From Halioglobus sp. (lineage in GTDB: Bacteria; Pseudomonadota; Gammaproteobacteria; Pseudomonadales; Halieaceae): a stretch of DNA of 64,000 nt. A program made the translations under genes and the position numbers. The notes under the pieces are model-generated. The model did no database searches. It was not told the origin of the DNA and worked only from the letters and a program-made list of their open reading frames with translations. The DNA lies in assembly GCA_020443425.1 (NCBI GenBank), contig JAGRIE010000004.1:62001-126000 (forward strand), read 5' to 3'. This document shows, in pieces, positions 44,521 through 54,472 of the stretch. Numbering within the stretch: the first letter of the stretch is position 1; each line of letters starts with the position of its first letter.

Positions 44521-45513
44521 CTATGGTGCCGCCACCCGTCCGTCGCCGATGGCGATCGGCACACCGAACACAGGCTGGGTGAGGCTGGCCGGCAGCACCA
44601 GCTGCTGCAACTCCAGCGCGCTGGTTTTATCAAACGAGGGCAGCACCCGGCTCTGCTCTCCACTCCCGAACGCGCCCAGCAGGTCGTCGTGGTGAATGAT
44701 GACCACATCTTCGGCACCGACAGCGACCACCGTCTCGTCGATATACGCGGACAAATAATCCGTATCCAGCGTCATCACCCCGCCCGTGCCGAGAAACACC
44801 ACGTCCGCCTCGACACCGTCCAGCGCCCCCGGCACAAACCCGGCACTGCCCACCACCAGCATTGTGCCCTGCGGGTGCTCAATCTGGATCGCGTAACTGG
44901 CCCCTTCCTTCCACGCGGTGTAGGGCGCCGGCAGGGTGAACGGCGCATCGACCTCCCCCTCAATCACGGTGTTGGTGGCCAGCGGCGCGTGGCGGGATTC
45001 GTGGAATGTGATGCGAAACAAGCCGTAAGTGTAGGTCTTCCCCGGCTCTATAGTCACGATGCGTGACTCCTCGAACGAGGAACTGCGGGCGATATTCGCC
45101 GTGGTCGCAGAGCCGAGGATATCGCCGCCGGCGAGTCGCGCAAAATCGGCAGTGTCCATGGCGTGATCATAATGGGAGTGTACCGGCATGATCGCGGCCA
45201 GACGGTCGATACCATAGGCCTGGATCACCTCGGCCACCGCGTCCACATCGGTGGCAATCGGCCGCCGGAGCAACAGGTCCAGCAGCGAGGGACGCGACAC
45301 AAAGCCATCGGTCATGATCTGTGTCGTGCCGTCGTCAACCAGCAGGGTCGACACGCCCAGCCAGGTCACCGTCAGCGCGGCATCATCGGGCGCTGGCCGG
45401 GCATAGGAAATCCCCACCTCACTCATGCCGGGGCGGGTCAGGACCCAGAGCGCGGCAACACAGCCCAGGGCCAGCAGAATCTGCACGGTACGCTTGAACA
45501 CTGTCGATATCAT
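44521..45513 (-). CDS. MBL-fold metallo-hydrolase with N-terminal membrane anchor
   Basis: A 330-residue protein. A hydrophobic segment (VQILLALGCVAALWVL) at residues about 10-25 anchors or exports it. The metal site is VHSHYDHAMD (HxHxDH) with later His in ESRHAPLAT and IIHHDDLLG. VTWLGVSTLLVDDGTTQIMTDGF is the usual first beta-strand pair. This resembles the UlaG/NAPE-PLD-like branch of the superfamily. The substrate is unknown. The ATG at 45513 is chosen at the hydrophobic leader; the ribosome site is poor. It is divergent from the HAD gene. Confidence 0.85.
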   Translation of the reverse strand: MISTVFKRTVQILLALGCVAALWVLTRPGMSEVGISYARPAPDDAALTVTWLGVSTLLVDDGTTQIMTDGFVSRPSLLDLLLRRPIATDVDAVAEVIQAYGIDRLAAIMPVHSHYDHAMDTADFARLAGGDILGSATTANIARSSSFEESRIVTIEPGKTYTYGLFRITFHESRHAPLATNTVIEGEVDAPFTLPAPYTAWKEGASYAIQIEHPQGTMLVVGSAGFVPGALDGVEADVVFLGTGGVMTLDTDYLSAYIDETVVAVGAEDVVIIHHDDLLGAFGSGEQSRVLPSFDKTSALELQQLVLPASLTQPVFGVPIAIGDGRVAAP

Positions 45514-45675
45514 GGCTTTTTTGCACTCTGTAGGTCGCCGATGGACGATACCAGCTACGACCGCGACAGTGAAATCAAACCAGTCGCAGGATTTTGCCCG
45601 CTGCGGGTTCACGGTGGCAGGCTGAGGCGATACAGTGTCCGGCAATCCACATTCACCCGTCCTGCGAGAGACCCG

Positions 45676-46320
45676 ATGACAGCAAACCTGAAAGCCGTGC
45701 TATTCGATTTTGGCGGCGTTTTCACTGACTCCCCCTTCCACGCCTTCAGCGCCTACGCCGAGAAGATCGGTGCCACCGACGCGCAGGTGACCGAGATTGT
45801 TTTCGGCGGCTACGGTAGCGATGGCGACCACCCCTGGCACCGGGTCGAACGCGGTGAGATCTCACTGGAGAGCGCGCGCGACAGCATCCTCGCGCTGGGC
45901 CAGGCGCAGGGCCTGAACGTGGATATATGGGAGGTCTTCATGGCCATGTCGGCAAACGGCGGCGGACTGCGCCAGGAGCTGGTTGACTATGTCCGCAGGA
46001 TTCGCTCATCGGGGCTGGCAACCGGCATCATCACCAACAATGTGGTGGAGTTCAGGGATCACTGGCGCGCCATGCTGCCCGTGGACGAGCTGTTTGATTT
46101 TGTCGTCGACAGCAGCGAGGTCGGCATGCGCAAGCCCAATCCCGCCATTTTTGCAAAGGCGCTGGAAATCGGTGGGCTGGCGCCGGAGCAGGTCCTGTTC
46201 CTCGATGACTTTGAAGGCAATGTCCTGGCGGCGAGCGCGCTCAATATCCACTCGATACTGGTGGACGGCGACGGCGCGAAAACCGTGGCCGACCTGGACG
46301 CGATACTGGGCCTGGGATAG
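45676..46320 (+). CDS. HAD-superfamily hydrolase
   Basis: A 214-residue phosphatase-type protein. Motif I is LFDFGGVFTDSP, with the nucleophile Asp replaced normally by D in FDFGG; motif II is GIITNN; motif III has the Lys in MRKPNPAIF; motif IV is LFLDDFEGNV. The layout is that of the epoxide-hydrolase N-terminal-like or YihX-like HAD subgroup, with an alpha-helical cap between motifs I and II. The start is the ATG at 45676; a longer frame upstream is antisense to the MBL gene. The natural substrate is unknown. Confidence 0.9.
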   Translation: MTANLKAVLFDFGGVFTDSPFHAFSAYAEKIGATDAQVTEIVFGGYGSDGDHPWHRVERGEISLESARDSILALGQAQGLNVDIWEVFMAMSANGGGLRQELVDYVRRIRSSGLATGIITNNVVEFRDHWRAMLPVDELFDFVVDSSEVGMRKPNPAIFAKALEIGGLAPEQVLFLDDFEGNVLAASALNIHSILVDGDGAKTVADLDAILGLG

Positions 46321-46400
46321 CCCCGCGCGCGACAGCCGGTGCATCACCGCGGGACTGCCATCTATTCATCGCTGTGCAGCTGCGACACGGGAACGCAATG

Positions 46401-46430
46401 CGCAAGCCGGTCGGGTTCACCCGGCTTGCG
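46401..46430. terminator. Hairpin between converging HAD and ahpF genes
   Basis: Perfect 10-bp stem CGCAAGCCGG/CCGGCTTGCG with a ten-base loop, located 10 bp after the ahpF stop and 80 bp after the HAD stop. It can end transcription in both directions. Confidence 0.6.
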
Positions 46431-46440
46431 TGACTGGCGG

Positions 46441-48054
46441 TCAGGCGGCCTGTGAGGCAGCCGAGCCGAACTGGCTGTCATAGATCGCCTGCAGGTTGTC
46501 GCTCTCAGCCAGCAGGTACTCGAAGGCTGCCAGCGAGGCCTTGGCACCCTCACCCATAGAGATCACGATCTGCTTGTAGGGCACGGTGGTGACATCCCCG
46601 CAGGCATAGATCCCTTCAGCGGACGTCTGGCACTTCTCGTTGATCGCGATTTCGCCGAAACGGGTGCGATCGACGATGCCCTCGACCACTGCGCTGTTCG
46701 GCACCAGGCCAATCTGCACAAAGACCCCGTCCAGTGGCAGCTCACGGGTCTCGTCAGTATCGCGCTCGACATACTCGATTGCAGTCACCTTGCCGCTCTC
46801 CGCCTTGATCGACCGGGTGGCAACGTTCTTGTAGATACTGATGTTATCGCGCGACTGAGCGCGGTCCACCAGTACCTTGTCCGCCTTCAATTCAGGCAGG
46901 AACTCGAACACGGACACTGATTTCACGATCCCGGCGAGATCCAGCGCCGCCTCGATGCCGGAGTTGCCGCCACCGATGACCGCGACATCCTTGCCCTTGA
47001 AGAACGGGCCGTCGCAGTGGGGGCAGTAGGCGACACCGTTACCGATGTTCTCCTTCTCCCCGGGCACACCGAGTTCACGCCATTTTGCTCCCGTGGCCAC
47101 AATAATGGTTTTACTGTGGATCACCTCCTTGGATGACAGGGTGACCACTTTCACCGGGCCCTGCTCAATGCGGGCGACCGTCAGGTGCTCCTTGACCGTC
47201 ACCGGGTACTCGGCCAGGTGTGCCTGCAGCGCACCGGACAGCGCCGGCCCGGTGGTCTTCGGCACCGAGATCAGGTTCTCGATATCCATGGTGTCCTTCA
47301 CCTGCCCCCCAATGCGGTCGGCGACCAGGGTGACCTGCAGGCCCTTGCGCGCACTGTAAATCGCCGCGCTCACACCAGCGGGGCCACCGCCGATGACCAC
47401 CACATCCTGCAGCGGCAGCGCAGGACCCGCCGCAGCCTCCGTGATATCGGGGTTGCGTGCCGCCAGCTTGTCAATCAGTTCGGCGGCGGTCACCTTGCCA
47501 TTCGCGAACAGCTCGCCGTTGAGGTAGACGCTCGGAACGCCCTGGATATCGCGCTCCGTGACCATGTCCTGGAACAGGCCGCCATCTATCATCTCCGTGC
47601 GTATGCGCGGATTCAGCAGTGCGAACTGGTTCAGCGCCTGCACGACATCGGGGCAGTTGTGGCAGCTCAGGCTGATGAAGACCTCGAAGTGCAGATCCTC
47701 CCGCACATTCGCCACCATCGCCTTGAGGCTGTCATCGAGTTTGATCGGCGTACCTGATGCCTGCAGTATCGCCAGCACCAGGGAGTTGAATTCGTGGCCG
47801 GAGGGAATGCCGGAGAAACGAATCCCGGTATCCTCACCATCGACCTCCAGCAGGAAACTGACCGGACTGCGCAGCGCAGCACCGCAGTCGCGCTCCTGCA
47901 ATTGGAGTTTTTCGCTGACACCGGCAATCTCCGCCAGAAACTGCTGCAGCTGCGCTCGCTTGCTGTGCTCGCCGGTCTGCAGTACAAAGGTCACCGCCTT
48001 CTGCATGTTCCCGGTGTAGCCTTTTAACGCATTCAGAATGTCTTTCGTTAACAT
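46441..48054 (-). CDS. ahpF: Alkyl hydroperoxide reductase subunit F
   Basis: A 537-residue flavoprotein that passes electrons from NADH to AhpC. The N-terminal tandem thioredoxin-like region carries C131-HN-C134 (LSCHNCPDV). The FAD site is [21 protein letters not shown], shown in part at 218-238, and the redox pair is C344-PH-C347 in AYCPHCDGP, as in E. coli (345/348). The NADH site [19 protein letters not shown] follows. The length is near the usual 521-530. It lies 131 bp after ahpC on the same strand, separated by a hairpin. Confidence 0.97.
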   Translation of the reverse strand: MLTKDILNALKGYTGNMQKAVTFVLQTGEHSKRAQLQQFLAEIAGVSEKLQLQERDCGAALRSPVSFLLEVDGEDTGIRFSGIPSGHEFNSLVLAILQASGTPIKLDDSLKAMVANVREDLHFEVFISLSCHNCPDVVQALNQFALLNPRIRTEMIDGGLFQDMVTERDIQGVPSVYLNGELFANGKVTAAELIDKLAARNPDITEAAAGPALPLQDVVVIGGGPAGVSAAIYSARKGLQVTLVADRIGGQVKDTMDIENLISVPKTTGPALSGALQAHLAEYPVTVKEHLTVARIEQGPVKVVTLSSKEVIHSKTIIVATGAKWRELGVPGEKENIGNGVAYCPHCDGPFFKGKDVAVIGGGNSGIEAALDLAGIVKSVSVFEFLPELKADKVLVDRAQSRDNISIYKNVATRSIKAESGKVTAIEYVERDTDETRELPLDGVFVQIGLVPNSAVVEGIVDRTRFGEIAINEKCQTSAEGIYACGDVTTVPYKQIVISMGEGAKASLAAFEYLLAESDNLQAIYDSQFGSAASQAA

Positions 48055-48124
48055 GATGGGGCTCCTGTTGTTAACTGGTTGTGTTAGGTAAACGGTTTGG
48101 CAACGTCAGCGGCGGGAGCGGGCC

Positions 48125-48159
48125 AGGCAGCGCCCGCCAATGCGTGGCGAGCGCTGCCT
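48125..48159 (-). terminator. Hairpin between ahpC and ahpF
   Basis: Perfect 9-bp stem AGGCAGCGC/GCGCTGCCT enclosing a further GCC/GGC pairing, 26 bp after the ahpC stop. No T run follows. It may be a partial terminator or a stabilising 3' end that makes ahpC message more abundant than ahpF. Confidence 0.5.
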
Positions 48160-48185
48160 GTGCGGTTGTCACGCGTTTCCCGGCG

Positions 48186-48749
48186 CTAGATTTTGCCCAC
48201 CAGGTCCAGCGACGGTGCCAGCGTTTCCTCACCTTCTTTCCACGCCGCAGGACACACTTCACCGGGGTGTGCCGCCACGTACTGGGCTGCCTTCACCTTG
48301 CGCAGCAGGTCCTCTGCATCGCGACCGATACCTTCGGCGGTGATCTCCATCGCCTGGATCACACCATCGGGATCGACCACGAAGGTGCCGCGATCGGCCA
48401 GTCCCTGCTCCTCGCGCATCACCTCGAAATTGCGGGTGATGGCACCGGTCGGGTCACCAATCATGGTGTACTGGATCTTGCCGATGGTATCGGAGGAATC
48501 GTGCCAGGCCTTGTGGGTGAAATGGGTATCCGTGGACACCGAGTAGATCTCCACGCCGCGTTTCTGGAACTCGGCGTAATGATCCGCCAGGTCACCCAGT
48601 TCCGTGGGACAGACAAACGTGAAGTCAGCGGGGTAGAAGAAAAACACCGCCCACTTGCCTTCGATGTCCTTGTCGGAGACGTCTATGAATTCGCCGCCCT
48701 TGTAGGCGCTGGCGTTGAAAGGTTTGATTTTCGTGTTGATAAGTGCCAT
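48186..48749 (-). CDS. ahpC: Alkyl hydroperoxide reductase subunit C (peroxiredoxin)
   Basis: A 187-residue typical 2-Cys peroxiredoxin that reduces H2O2, organic peroxides and peroxynitrite. The peroxidatic Cys is C47 in [13 protein letters not shown]; the resolving Cys is in [10 protein letters not shown] near residue 166. Length and motifs match enterobacterial AhpC closely. AGGAGGCC lies six bases before the ATG, a strong ribosome site. It is divergent from oxyR across a 200-bp AT-rich region, as expected for OxyR control. Confidence 0.97.
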   Translation of the reverse strand: MALINTKIKPFNASAYKGGEFIDVSDKDIEGKWAVFFFYPADFTFVCPTELGDLADHYAEFQKRGVEIYSVSTDTHFTHKAWHDSSDTIGKIQYTMIGDPTGAITRNFEVMREEQGLADRGTFVVDPDGVIQAMEITAEGIGRDAEDLLRKVKAAQYVAAHPGEVCPAAWKEGEETLAPSLDLVGKI

Positions 48750-48951
48750 CTGAGGCCTCCTCGTCTACAGTGATGAACCCGGCTGCGGGTTCGTGGTTTC
48801 ATCAGGGTCCGGTGACTCAACTGGTGTTCGCAACTGAATCACCCCAACTGAGGCAACAGTGTAAAAGCCTCCACATATTCAGTAAATTTGATTATATTTA
48901 TATCTATATTCTATTTTATTGAACATAGATACTGACTCGAGCGAGGCGCCC
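48750..48951. promoter_or_regulatory. Divergent ahpC/oxyR regulatory region
   Basis: About 200 bp lie between the divergent starts. The segment 48880-48930 is AT-rich with repeated TAT/CTAT/ATAG tetranucleotides (for example CTAT at 48904 and 48911, ATAG at 48925), reminiscent of OxyR contacts. Their spacing does not fit the ATAG-N7-CTAT rule exactly. A TATAAT hexamer on the minus strand (48891-48896) could be the ahpC -10 element. Confidence 0.45.
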
Positions 48952-49863
48952 ATGATCTCCACCAAGCAGTTGTTGTACGCACTGGCTGTTGAGAAACACC
49001 TCCATTTCAGGAAGGCGGCGCAGCAGTGCAATATCAGCCAGTCCGCCCTCAGCACCGCGCTGCACGAGCTCGAAAGCCAGCTGGGCCTGCAGATTTTCGA
49101 GCGCGACAACCGCAAAGTGCTGGTCACTCCCCTGGGCCGGGAGGTGCTGGCACGGGCGCGCAGCATTATCGTGCAGGTCGAGGAACTGGAGCGCCTCGCG
49201 GACAGCCAGAAGCAGCCACTGAGCTTCCCCATGTCGGTGGGTGTCATCCCCACCATCGCGCCCTACCTGTTGCCGCGCATCCTGCCGGCGATCAATCGCG
49301 AGTACCCGCAATCACAGCTGAACATCGTGGAGGAGCAGTCGCATGTGCTGGTCGACATGGTGAGAACCGGCGCCATCGATACCGCGATTCTCGCGCTGCC
49401 ATTTGACTGTGAGGGGCTGTTGAGCATGGAGTTCTGGCAGGAGGATTTCTACTGGGTCGCACTCAAGGGCGAGGAACACACCCGGCAACAGGAGATCACC
49501 AGCCAGGAGCTGGCGCACAGCAACCTGATGCTGCTGAAAGAGGGACACTGCCTGAAAGACCAGATACTCGATACCTGCAAGCTGTCAGAACAGACCGCCA
49601 ATCACGGTTTCGGCGCCACCAGCCTGAATACCCTGATCCAGATGGTGCTGGGCAGGATGGGCACGACCCTGATCCCGGAGATGGCCATCGAGCAACTTGT
49701 CTCGCAGCATACGCTGCTCAGCGCCGTGCACCTGAACGAACCCAGCCCACACCGCCGCATCGCCTTCATCATCCGCCCCAACTACACGCGCCTGTCCAGC
49801 ATCGAGGCCCTGATCAGCCTGTGCAAACAGGCGCTGCAGGCGCGAGTCAGCCCAGCGGGTTGA
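48952..49863 (+). CDS. oxyR: LysR-family peroxide regulator OxyR
   Basis: A 303-residue regulator. The N-terminal winged helix-turn-helix reads FRKAAQQCNISQSALSTALHELE. The redox cysteines are C200 and C209 in EGHCLKDQILDTC, at nearly the E. coli positions 199/208, so H2O2-driven disulfide switching is expected. The start is the ATG at 48952 with a GAGG-containing ribosome site; the TTG at 48919 would add 11 unlikely residues. Its place divergent from ahpC supports direct control of ahpC. Confidence 0.95.
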   Translation: MISTKQLLYALAVEKHLHFRKAAQQCNISQSALSTALHELESQLGLQIFERDNRKVLVTPLGREVLARARSIIVQVEELERLADSQKQPLSFPMSVGVIPTIAPYLLPRILPAINREYPQSQLNIVEEQSHVLVDMVRTGAIDTAILALPFDCEGLLSMEFWQEDFYWVALKGEEHTRQQEITSQELAHSNLMLLKEGHCLKDQILDTCKLSEQTANHGFGATSLNTLIQMVLGRMGTTLIPEMAIEQLVSQHTLLSAVHLNEPSPHRRIAFIIRPNYTRLSSIEALISLCKQALQARVSPAG

Positions 49864-49949
49864 CCCGCACCGGGGCGGCCGGTTAACCACGCCCGGGCAC
49901 TTGCAATGCCGCCATACTGGGCTACCCTGAGTTGGCAAGGAGAGCGACT

Positions 49950-50630
49950 ATGAGTTTTGAACGGCCAGAACGCCCGGTAGACAGGGTCTTCCTGCACTGC
50001 AGCGCCAGCGACAACCCCGCACATGATGACATCGCAGTCATACGCAGATGGCATGTGCAGAGCAATGGCTGGAGCGATGTGGGCTACCACTTTTTCATCA
50101 GGAAAAGCGGGCGGGTGGAAGCCGGCCGCAACCTCGAACACACCCCGGCAGCACAGGGCGGGCACAACCGCGGCACGATCGCGATCTGCCTGCACGGCCT
50201 CAAGGCGGACCAGTTCAGTACCAGGCAGTTTAGAGCGCTGTCGACCCTGTGCCGCGAGATCAACGCGGCCTATGAACACCAGCTGACCTTTCACGGGCAT
50301 TGCGAGGTGTCCAACAAGACCTGTCCGGTCTTCGATTACCGCACCGTGCTGGGCCTGGACAGCGATGGATTGATGGTGCGCGCCCCTGACACCTCCAGGC
50401 CACCGGCAACGGCACCGGAAGCGACGTATCCGATTCTGCGGACCACCTCCAGCGGGCCGGCCGTCGCGCATCTGCAGCAGTCGCTGAAGAACCACGGCCT
50501 GAAGCTGTCTGTCGACGGCCTGTTCGGGCGCGAAACCGTCGAGGCGGTAAAAAAATTCCAGCACAAGAATGGCCTGGTGGTGGACGGCATTGTCGGGGCG
50601 ATGACCTGGGCTGCCCTCAACAGGCCCTGA
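49950..50630 (+). CDS. N-acetylmuramoyl-L-alanine amidase with peptidoglycan-binding domain
   Basis: A 226-residue enzyme that cuts the amide bond between muramic acid and the peptide. The first 140 residues resemble T7 lysozyme/amidase_2: zinc ligands in VFLHCSAS and FHGHCEVSNKTCPVFDY, and the SDVGYHFFI and GRNLEHTPAAQGGHNRGTIAIC motifs. Residues about 160-226 are a PG-binding_1 domain (SGPAVAHLQQSLKNHG, VDGLFGRETVEAVKKFQ). No signal peptide is visible, so it is either cytoplasmic recycling-related or phage-like. No other phage gene is near. AAGGAG lies seven to eight bases before the ATG. Confidence 0.9.
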   Translation: MSFERPERPVDRVFLHCSASDNPAHDDIAVIRRWHVQSNGWSDVGYHFFIRKSGRVEAGRNLEHTPAAQGGHNRGTIAICLHGLKADQFSTRQFRALSTLCREINAAYEHQLTFHGHCEVSNKTCPVFDYRTVLGLDSDGLMVRAPDTSRPPATAPEATYPILRTTSSGPAVAHLQQSLKNHGLKLSVDGLFGRETVEAVKKFQHKNGLVVDGIVGAMTWAALNRP

Positions 50631-50669
50631 ATCCAGCGCCGGGTCGCGTCCCCCGGAATGCCGGCACGC

Positions 50670-52916
50670 TCAAAACGTGTAGTTCACCGTGACGCCGTAT
50701 TCCCGCCCCGGCCAGAAGGTTCCCTCCCAGGTATCCACTGCCGGGACACCGTTATCCTTCGCCACCGGGTCGATATTGAAGTCCTCGTTGGTGATGTTTT
50801 TGCACCAGAGCCGTATATCCAGGCCCAGCGCTGTCTCGCGAAACCCGAGGTTGAACCCGATAAGGTTCTTGTCAGTGCTGAACTCATCGGTGCTGACGGT
50901 GTAATTTGCCTCCGAGTGCCATGTCCAGTTCAGCCTCGAGTAAAGTTCCCAGGCGCCGGCCAGCGGCCTCTGGTATCCCAGCTGAGTATTCAGGTTCCAC
51001 TGCGGCAGTGAGTTCAGCGGGTCGCCGCCACTTTTCGGACAGTACAACTGGTCGTCACTCTGCTCCTCACCTCCCTCGCAAAAACGATTTCCCCAGTCCT
51101 CTATGGAGGCATCGAAATAGGCCCCACTGAAGTCGACATCCCAGTGCTCGCCCAGCAGGTAGGCCAGCTCGAACTCAATGCCCTGTGTGCGCACCTTGTT
51201 GGCATTCACAATCGCACCCTCAAACAGGCCCTCCAGCGGCATCAGGGCTTTGACCCTGTTCGGCTGGGTCAACTGGTGATCGTGGAACTCCTGGTAGAAT
51301 ACATCCACGGCAAAACGCAGCGTGTCATCCAGCACCGTACCCTTGAGCCCGATTTCATAGGCCGTGGAGACCTCTTCCTCAAACGCGAGTACATCCCTGC
51401 CCACAGCTGCCGGCACCGGGAAAATCTCATCGAATGGCAGTACGGCTGATGTCAGCGTGTTGAACCCGCCCTGCTTGTAGGCATTGTCTACCGCCAGGTA
51501 GGCGTTGAGGTTATCCCTGATGTAGTACTGCAGTTTGATACTCCACGACACATGGTCGAAATCCAGCGAGTCATCGATCGCACCGGCGTACTCGAGGAAG
51601 CTTACGTTGGAATCCAGTGTGGACTTGTTGTAGTCATAGCGTGCACCCAGCGACAGGTCCCACTGCGGCGCGAGGTGCAGCGTGCCATTGAGGTAGGCGG
51701 CATACCCCTCGGTAGTGCCCTTGGCATCCTGCACCACATCGATACCCCTGAGCGTGACACTGGTGTCACTGACAGCCTTGGAGTACAGATAGTAGAGGCC
51801 GGTCAGGTAGCTGAAGCTGTCGCTTTCGTCAGAGTATCGCAGCTCGAAGGTGGTGAGATCGGTGTCGAGGCCAATCTGGAACACCCCCAGCCCCCCCGGG
51901 TAGGGCTCGCGGTTGTCATTGGACTGGCTGTCGTAGCTCTGGTAGAACGCAAAGGCATCGATCTGGGACGTCCCCTCCCCCCAGCGCAGATGGACATTGC
52001 TGTCCTTGATGTCGCCCGTGACCTCGCTGCGAAAATCGCCGAAGTTGCGGCGCGCTTTGAAGGTGTTGTAGACGGCGGGGCTGCCACTGCTGCCGCCGGT
52101 CCCGGGCACGAGGCCGTCATAATTGAACGGCTCCTGGTACTGGTGGATATCCTGGTAGTTCACGGTCCAGTTGATATCCATACTCTCGTCTACCTGCCAC
52201 AGCAGGCGCGAGCGCCAGGCCTGCACATCCTGGCCGCCGGTGGCGCTGTCCGATGCCGCCGGGTTTTCCATTTCAATATAGCCGTCGGAGTCCGCATAGA
52301 CACCCGCCAGTCGCAGCGCCAGTGTGTCATCGAGCAGGGGAATATTGACTGCACCCCGGGTGTCTATCCTGCCCTCACCGGTATTGTCCCACTGCGAGTA
52401 GCTGCCCTCGAGATAACCGTTGTAGCCGTCAAAGTTCGGCGCACGGGTCGTGATATTGTAGGCGCCACCGGGCGCATTCTGTCCGTACAGCGTGCCCTGG
52501 GGACCGCGCAGCAGTTCCAGTCGCTCTATATCCACCAGCGTCGTGAACACCGCGCCGATCTGGGATTGCGCCACCTGGTCCACGAATACGGTCACACTCT
52601 GCGGCTGCCCCAGCGCAAAATAACCCGGGCCGACACCGCGCAGCCGGATCGCTGCGGCCTGCAGCCCGCTGTTAAGTGAAATACCCGGTGTCAGTTGCGC
52701 GGTCTCGATAAAGTCAAAGATATTCAGCGCACTGATTTCCTCGGCGCTGACGACCGCAATCGATATCGGCACGTCCTGCACATTCTCGCTGCGCTTCTCC
52801 GCCGTTACGATGACTTCCTCCAGCATGCGACCATCTTCAGCGCGCGCGGATGCGGCAAACGACAGCACTGCCAGCGCACCCCAGAACGTGATCGCTGGCG
52901 TCAATGAAATGGACAC
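50670..52916 (-). CDS. TonB-dependent outer-membrane receptor
   Basis: A 748-residue receptor. A signal peptide ending AASARA is followed by the TonB box LEEVIVTAEKR. The plug shows IRLRGVGPGYFALGQPQSVTVFVD in part and ELLRGPQGTLYGQNAPGGAYNITT. The barrel ends GREYGVTVNYTF with the terminal Phe. The loop with CEGGEEQSDDQLYC holds a Cys pair likely to form an external disulfide. The sequence resembles the broad receptor group expanded in marine gammaproteobacteria. No uptake genes flank it; the next gene upstream is the amidotransferase-like protein, 158 bp away on the same strand. Confidence 0.94.
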   Translation of the reverse strand: MSISLTPAITFWGALAVLSFAASARAEDGRMLEEVIVTAEKRSENVQDVPISIAVVSAEEISALNIFDFIETAQLTPGISLNSGLQAAAIRLRGVGPGYFALGQPQSVTVFVDQVAQSQIGAVFTTLVDIERLELLRGPQGTLYGQNAPGGAYNITTRAPNFDGYNGYLEGSYSQWDNTGEGRIDTRGAVNIPLLDDTLALRLAGVYADSDGYIEMENPAASDSATGGQDVQAWRSRLLWQVDESMDINWTVNYQDIHQYQEPFNYDGLVPGTGGSSGSPAVYNTFKARRNFGDFRSEVTGDIKDSNVHLRWGEGTSQIDAFAFYQSYDSQSNDNREPYPGGLGVFQIGLDTDLTTFELRYSDESDSFSYLTGLYYLYSKAVSDTSVTLRGIDVVQDAKGTTEGYAAYLNGTLHLAPQWDLSLGARYDYNKSTLDSNVSFLEYAGAIDDSLDFDHVSWSIKLQYYIRDNLNAYLAVDNAYKQGGFNTLTSAVLPFDEIFPVPAAVGRDVLAFEEEVSTAYEIGLKGTVLDDTLRFAVDVFYQEFHDHQLTQPNRVKALMPLEGLFEGAIVNANKVRTQGIEFELAYLLGEHWDVDFSGAYFDASIEDWGNRFCEGGEEQSDDQLYCPKSGGDPLNSLPQWNLNTQLGYQRPLAGAWELYSRLNWTWHSEANYTVSTDEFSTDKNLIGFNLGFRETALGLDIRLWCKNITNEDFNIDPVAKDNGVPAVDTWEGTFWPGREYGVTVNYTF

Positions 52917-53074
52917 AGGCCTATCCCCTTGCAGTACTTTATTGTTATCGGCAGGGGCGGCCAGTCGGCGAAAGCATCACTGCTTCCGCGTCACACAGCC
53001 GACACTACCCGCTACCGGAGATAATAGCTGAAACTATGGGAAAATGCCTGCCGGGCATCGAGCGCCAAAGCAGG

Positions 53075-54472
53075 CTACTCCTGCATTCCGTGATAGAGCA
53101 GCCGCACCAGCAGGCGCACGCCATCGTTATCTTTCAACTCGGCATAGCTGGGACCATCGCGTTTGCCGATGTCGCGAATATCCGCCATCAGTTCCGGATG
53201 AAACTGGCAGGTAAAGGAGCGCCGGATGGTGTGGGTCTCCCAATCCTTATAGTAAATTGCCGTGGTCGAGACCTCCGTCCAGGCCGTGTCATCGACGGCT
53301 GTCTGCGACAGGATTTCGACAGCGTAAGGCAGGTTCAGCAGCCACGACAACGGGCTCACCGCAACCTGGTATCGAATGGGGACAATAGTATCGTGAAGCA
53401 GTTTGAAGGCCCAGTTGGCAAACAGGATCGCCTCTTCATTGACTTCGTCAGAGTGGAACATTTCAATGCGCAGGTCGCGCTCCATCTTCAGCATGGTGTC
53501 GATGACACCTTCGAGCTCATCGGCGACAAGGGCGTGTGCACCGTGCAACTCATCCGGGATATGCTCGCTGCCGCTGCGGCGGCGATACGTCAGCAGGCGC
53601 CGGGTCCCCACCTCCACCTGCTCATTCGGCGCCACGGCAAACAGGGTGTCGTGCCAGCCTTCCGCGAGGGTTTTCCCCGCTTTGATCACCGGCAGCGAGG
53701 CGCCGATATCCGCAATCCTCTGGCACACCCGCCGCAGCGAAGTCATTGCCGTACCCTGCACATCCAGCGGCAGGTGGGTGGCGCTGGACACTTCACGCAC
53801 CGCGCGCTTGATCAGTCGGATATGCGAGGCCGCTGCGAGCTGGTGCCCGAGACAGATAAATATACTGGGGCCACTGCTGGAAAAGCGATGCAGCAGCAGT
53901 TCATCGACCAAGCCCAGTATGTCGTCGAGACTGGCATTGGAGCCATTGAAGCTGGCGGCATCGTGCACCGACGGATTGCCACCTTGCACCACGGTCGCGA
54001 TCCCCGCGGCCAGTACGCTCGCGAGCCTCCTGTGATTGCCAGCGCCGCTTTGCCAAACGGGATAAAGGATGGAGTCGGCATCGGCAATCTGCTGCAGAAT
54101 GTAGGCGATATTCTTTGAGGCACGCACCTCCTCGCCCTGCAGGTTGATACCCACATTTTTCCAGGGCTCGATGACCGCGACGCTGTTGCGGTAGATTTCC
54201 GGGAGGCCCAGCAACACATCCAGCTCGATGTTGGAACTGATCACTTTCTCCAGCGGCGGCGCCACACCCCACTCAAACAGACTCCCATCCAACAGTCCGT
54301 CGCGACCCGGAAAGGGTGTGGGAGAATCCCGGTCATTGAGGAAGTAGCCAAGCAGCGCGTGAATCGACTGCGGGTTTGCGGCATGGTGTCCCAGAATGCC
54401 CGGCACTGCGCGCCAGCCAAGCTGTTGTAGCAGGCTGGCCTTGTGGGCGGCGGCCTCGACGAGTAATTTCAA
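53075..54472 (-). CDS. Large protein with class I glutamine amidotransferase signatures
   Basis: A 465-residue cytoplasmic protein. It contains SIFICLGHQLAAA with C207, the nucleophile elbow of class I glutamine amidotransferases, and QFHPE with H425 and E427, the other two residues of the triad. In normal domains these lie about 85 residues apart within 190 residues; here 218 residues separate them and about 200 more precede the Cys. The inserted part has no motif I know. The N-terminal part includes YFLNDRDSPTPFPGRDGLLDG. No synthetase partner gene is near, so ammonia acceptance, if any, must be within the chain or elsewhere. It could also be a glutamyl-peptidase-like hydrolase. The gene start at 54472 lacks a strong ribosome site. 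Confidence 0.65.
   Translation of the reverse strand: MKLLVEAAAHKASLLQQLGWRAVPGILGHHAANPQSIHALLGYFLNDRDSPTPFPGRDGLLDGSLFEWGVAPPLEKVISSNIELDVLLGLPEIYRNSVAVIEPWKNVGINLQGEEVRASKNIAYILQQIADADSILYPVWQSGAGNHRRLASVLAAGIATVVQGGNPSVHDAASFNGSNASLDDILGLVDELLLHRFSSSGPSIFICLGHQLAAASHIRLIKRAVREVSSATHLPLDVQGTAMTSLRRVCQRIADIGASLPVIKAGKTLAEGWHDTLFAVAPNEQVEVGTRRLLTYRRRSGSEHIPDELHGAHALVADELEGVIDTMLKMERDLRIEMFHSDEVNEEAILFANWAFKLLHDTIVPIRYQVAVSPLSWLLNLPYAVEILSQTAVDDTAWTEVSTTAIYYKDWETHTIRRSFTCQFHPELMADIRDIGKRDGPSYAELKDNDGVRLLVRLLYHGMQE

Noticed and set aside
48880-48930. Full OxyR tandem ATAG-N7-CTAT operator
   Set aside because: The tetranucleotides are present, but the spacing does not fit the rule; kept only as a general regulatory region.
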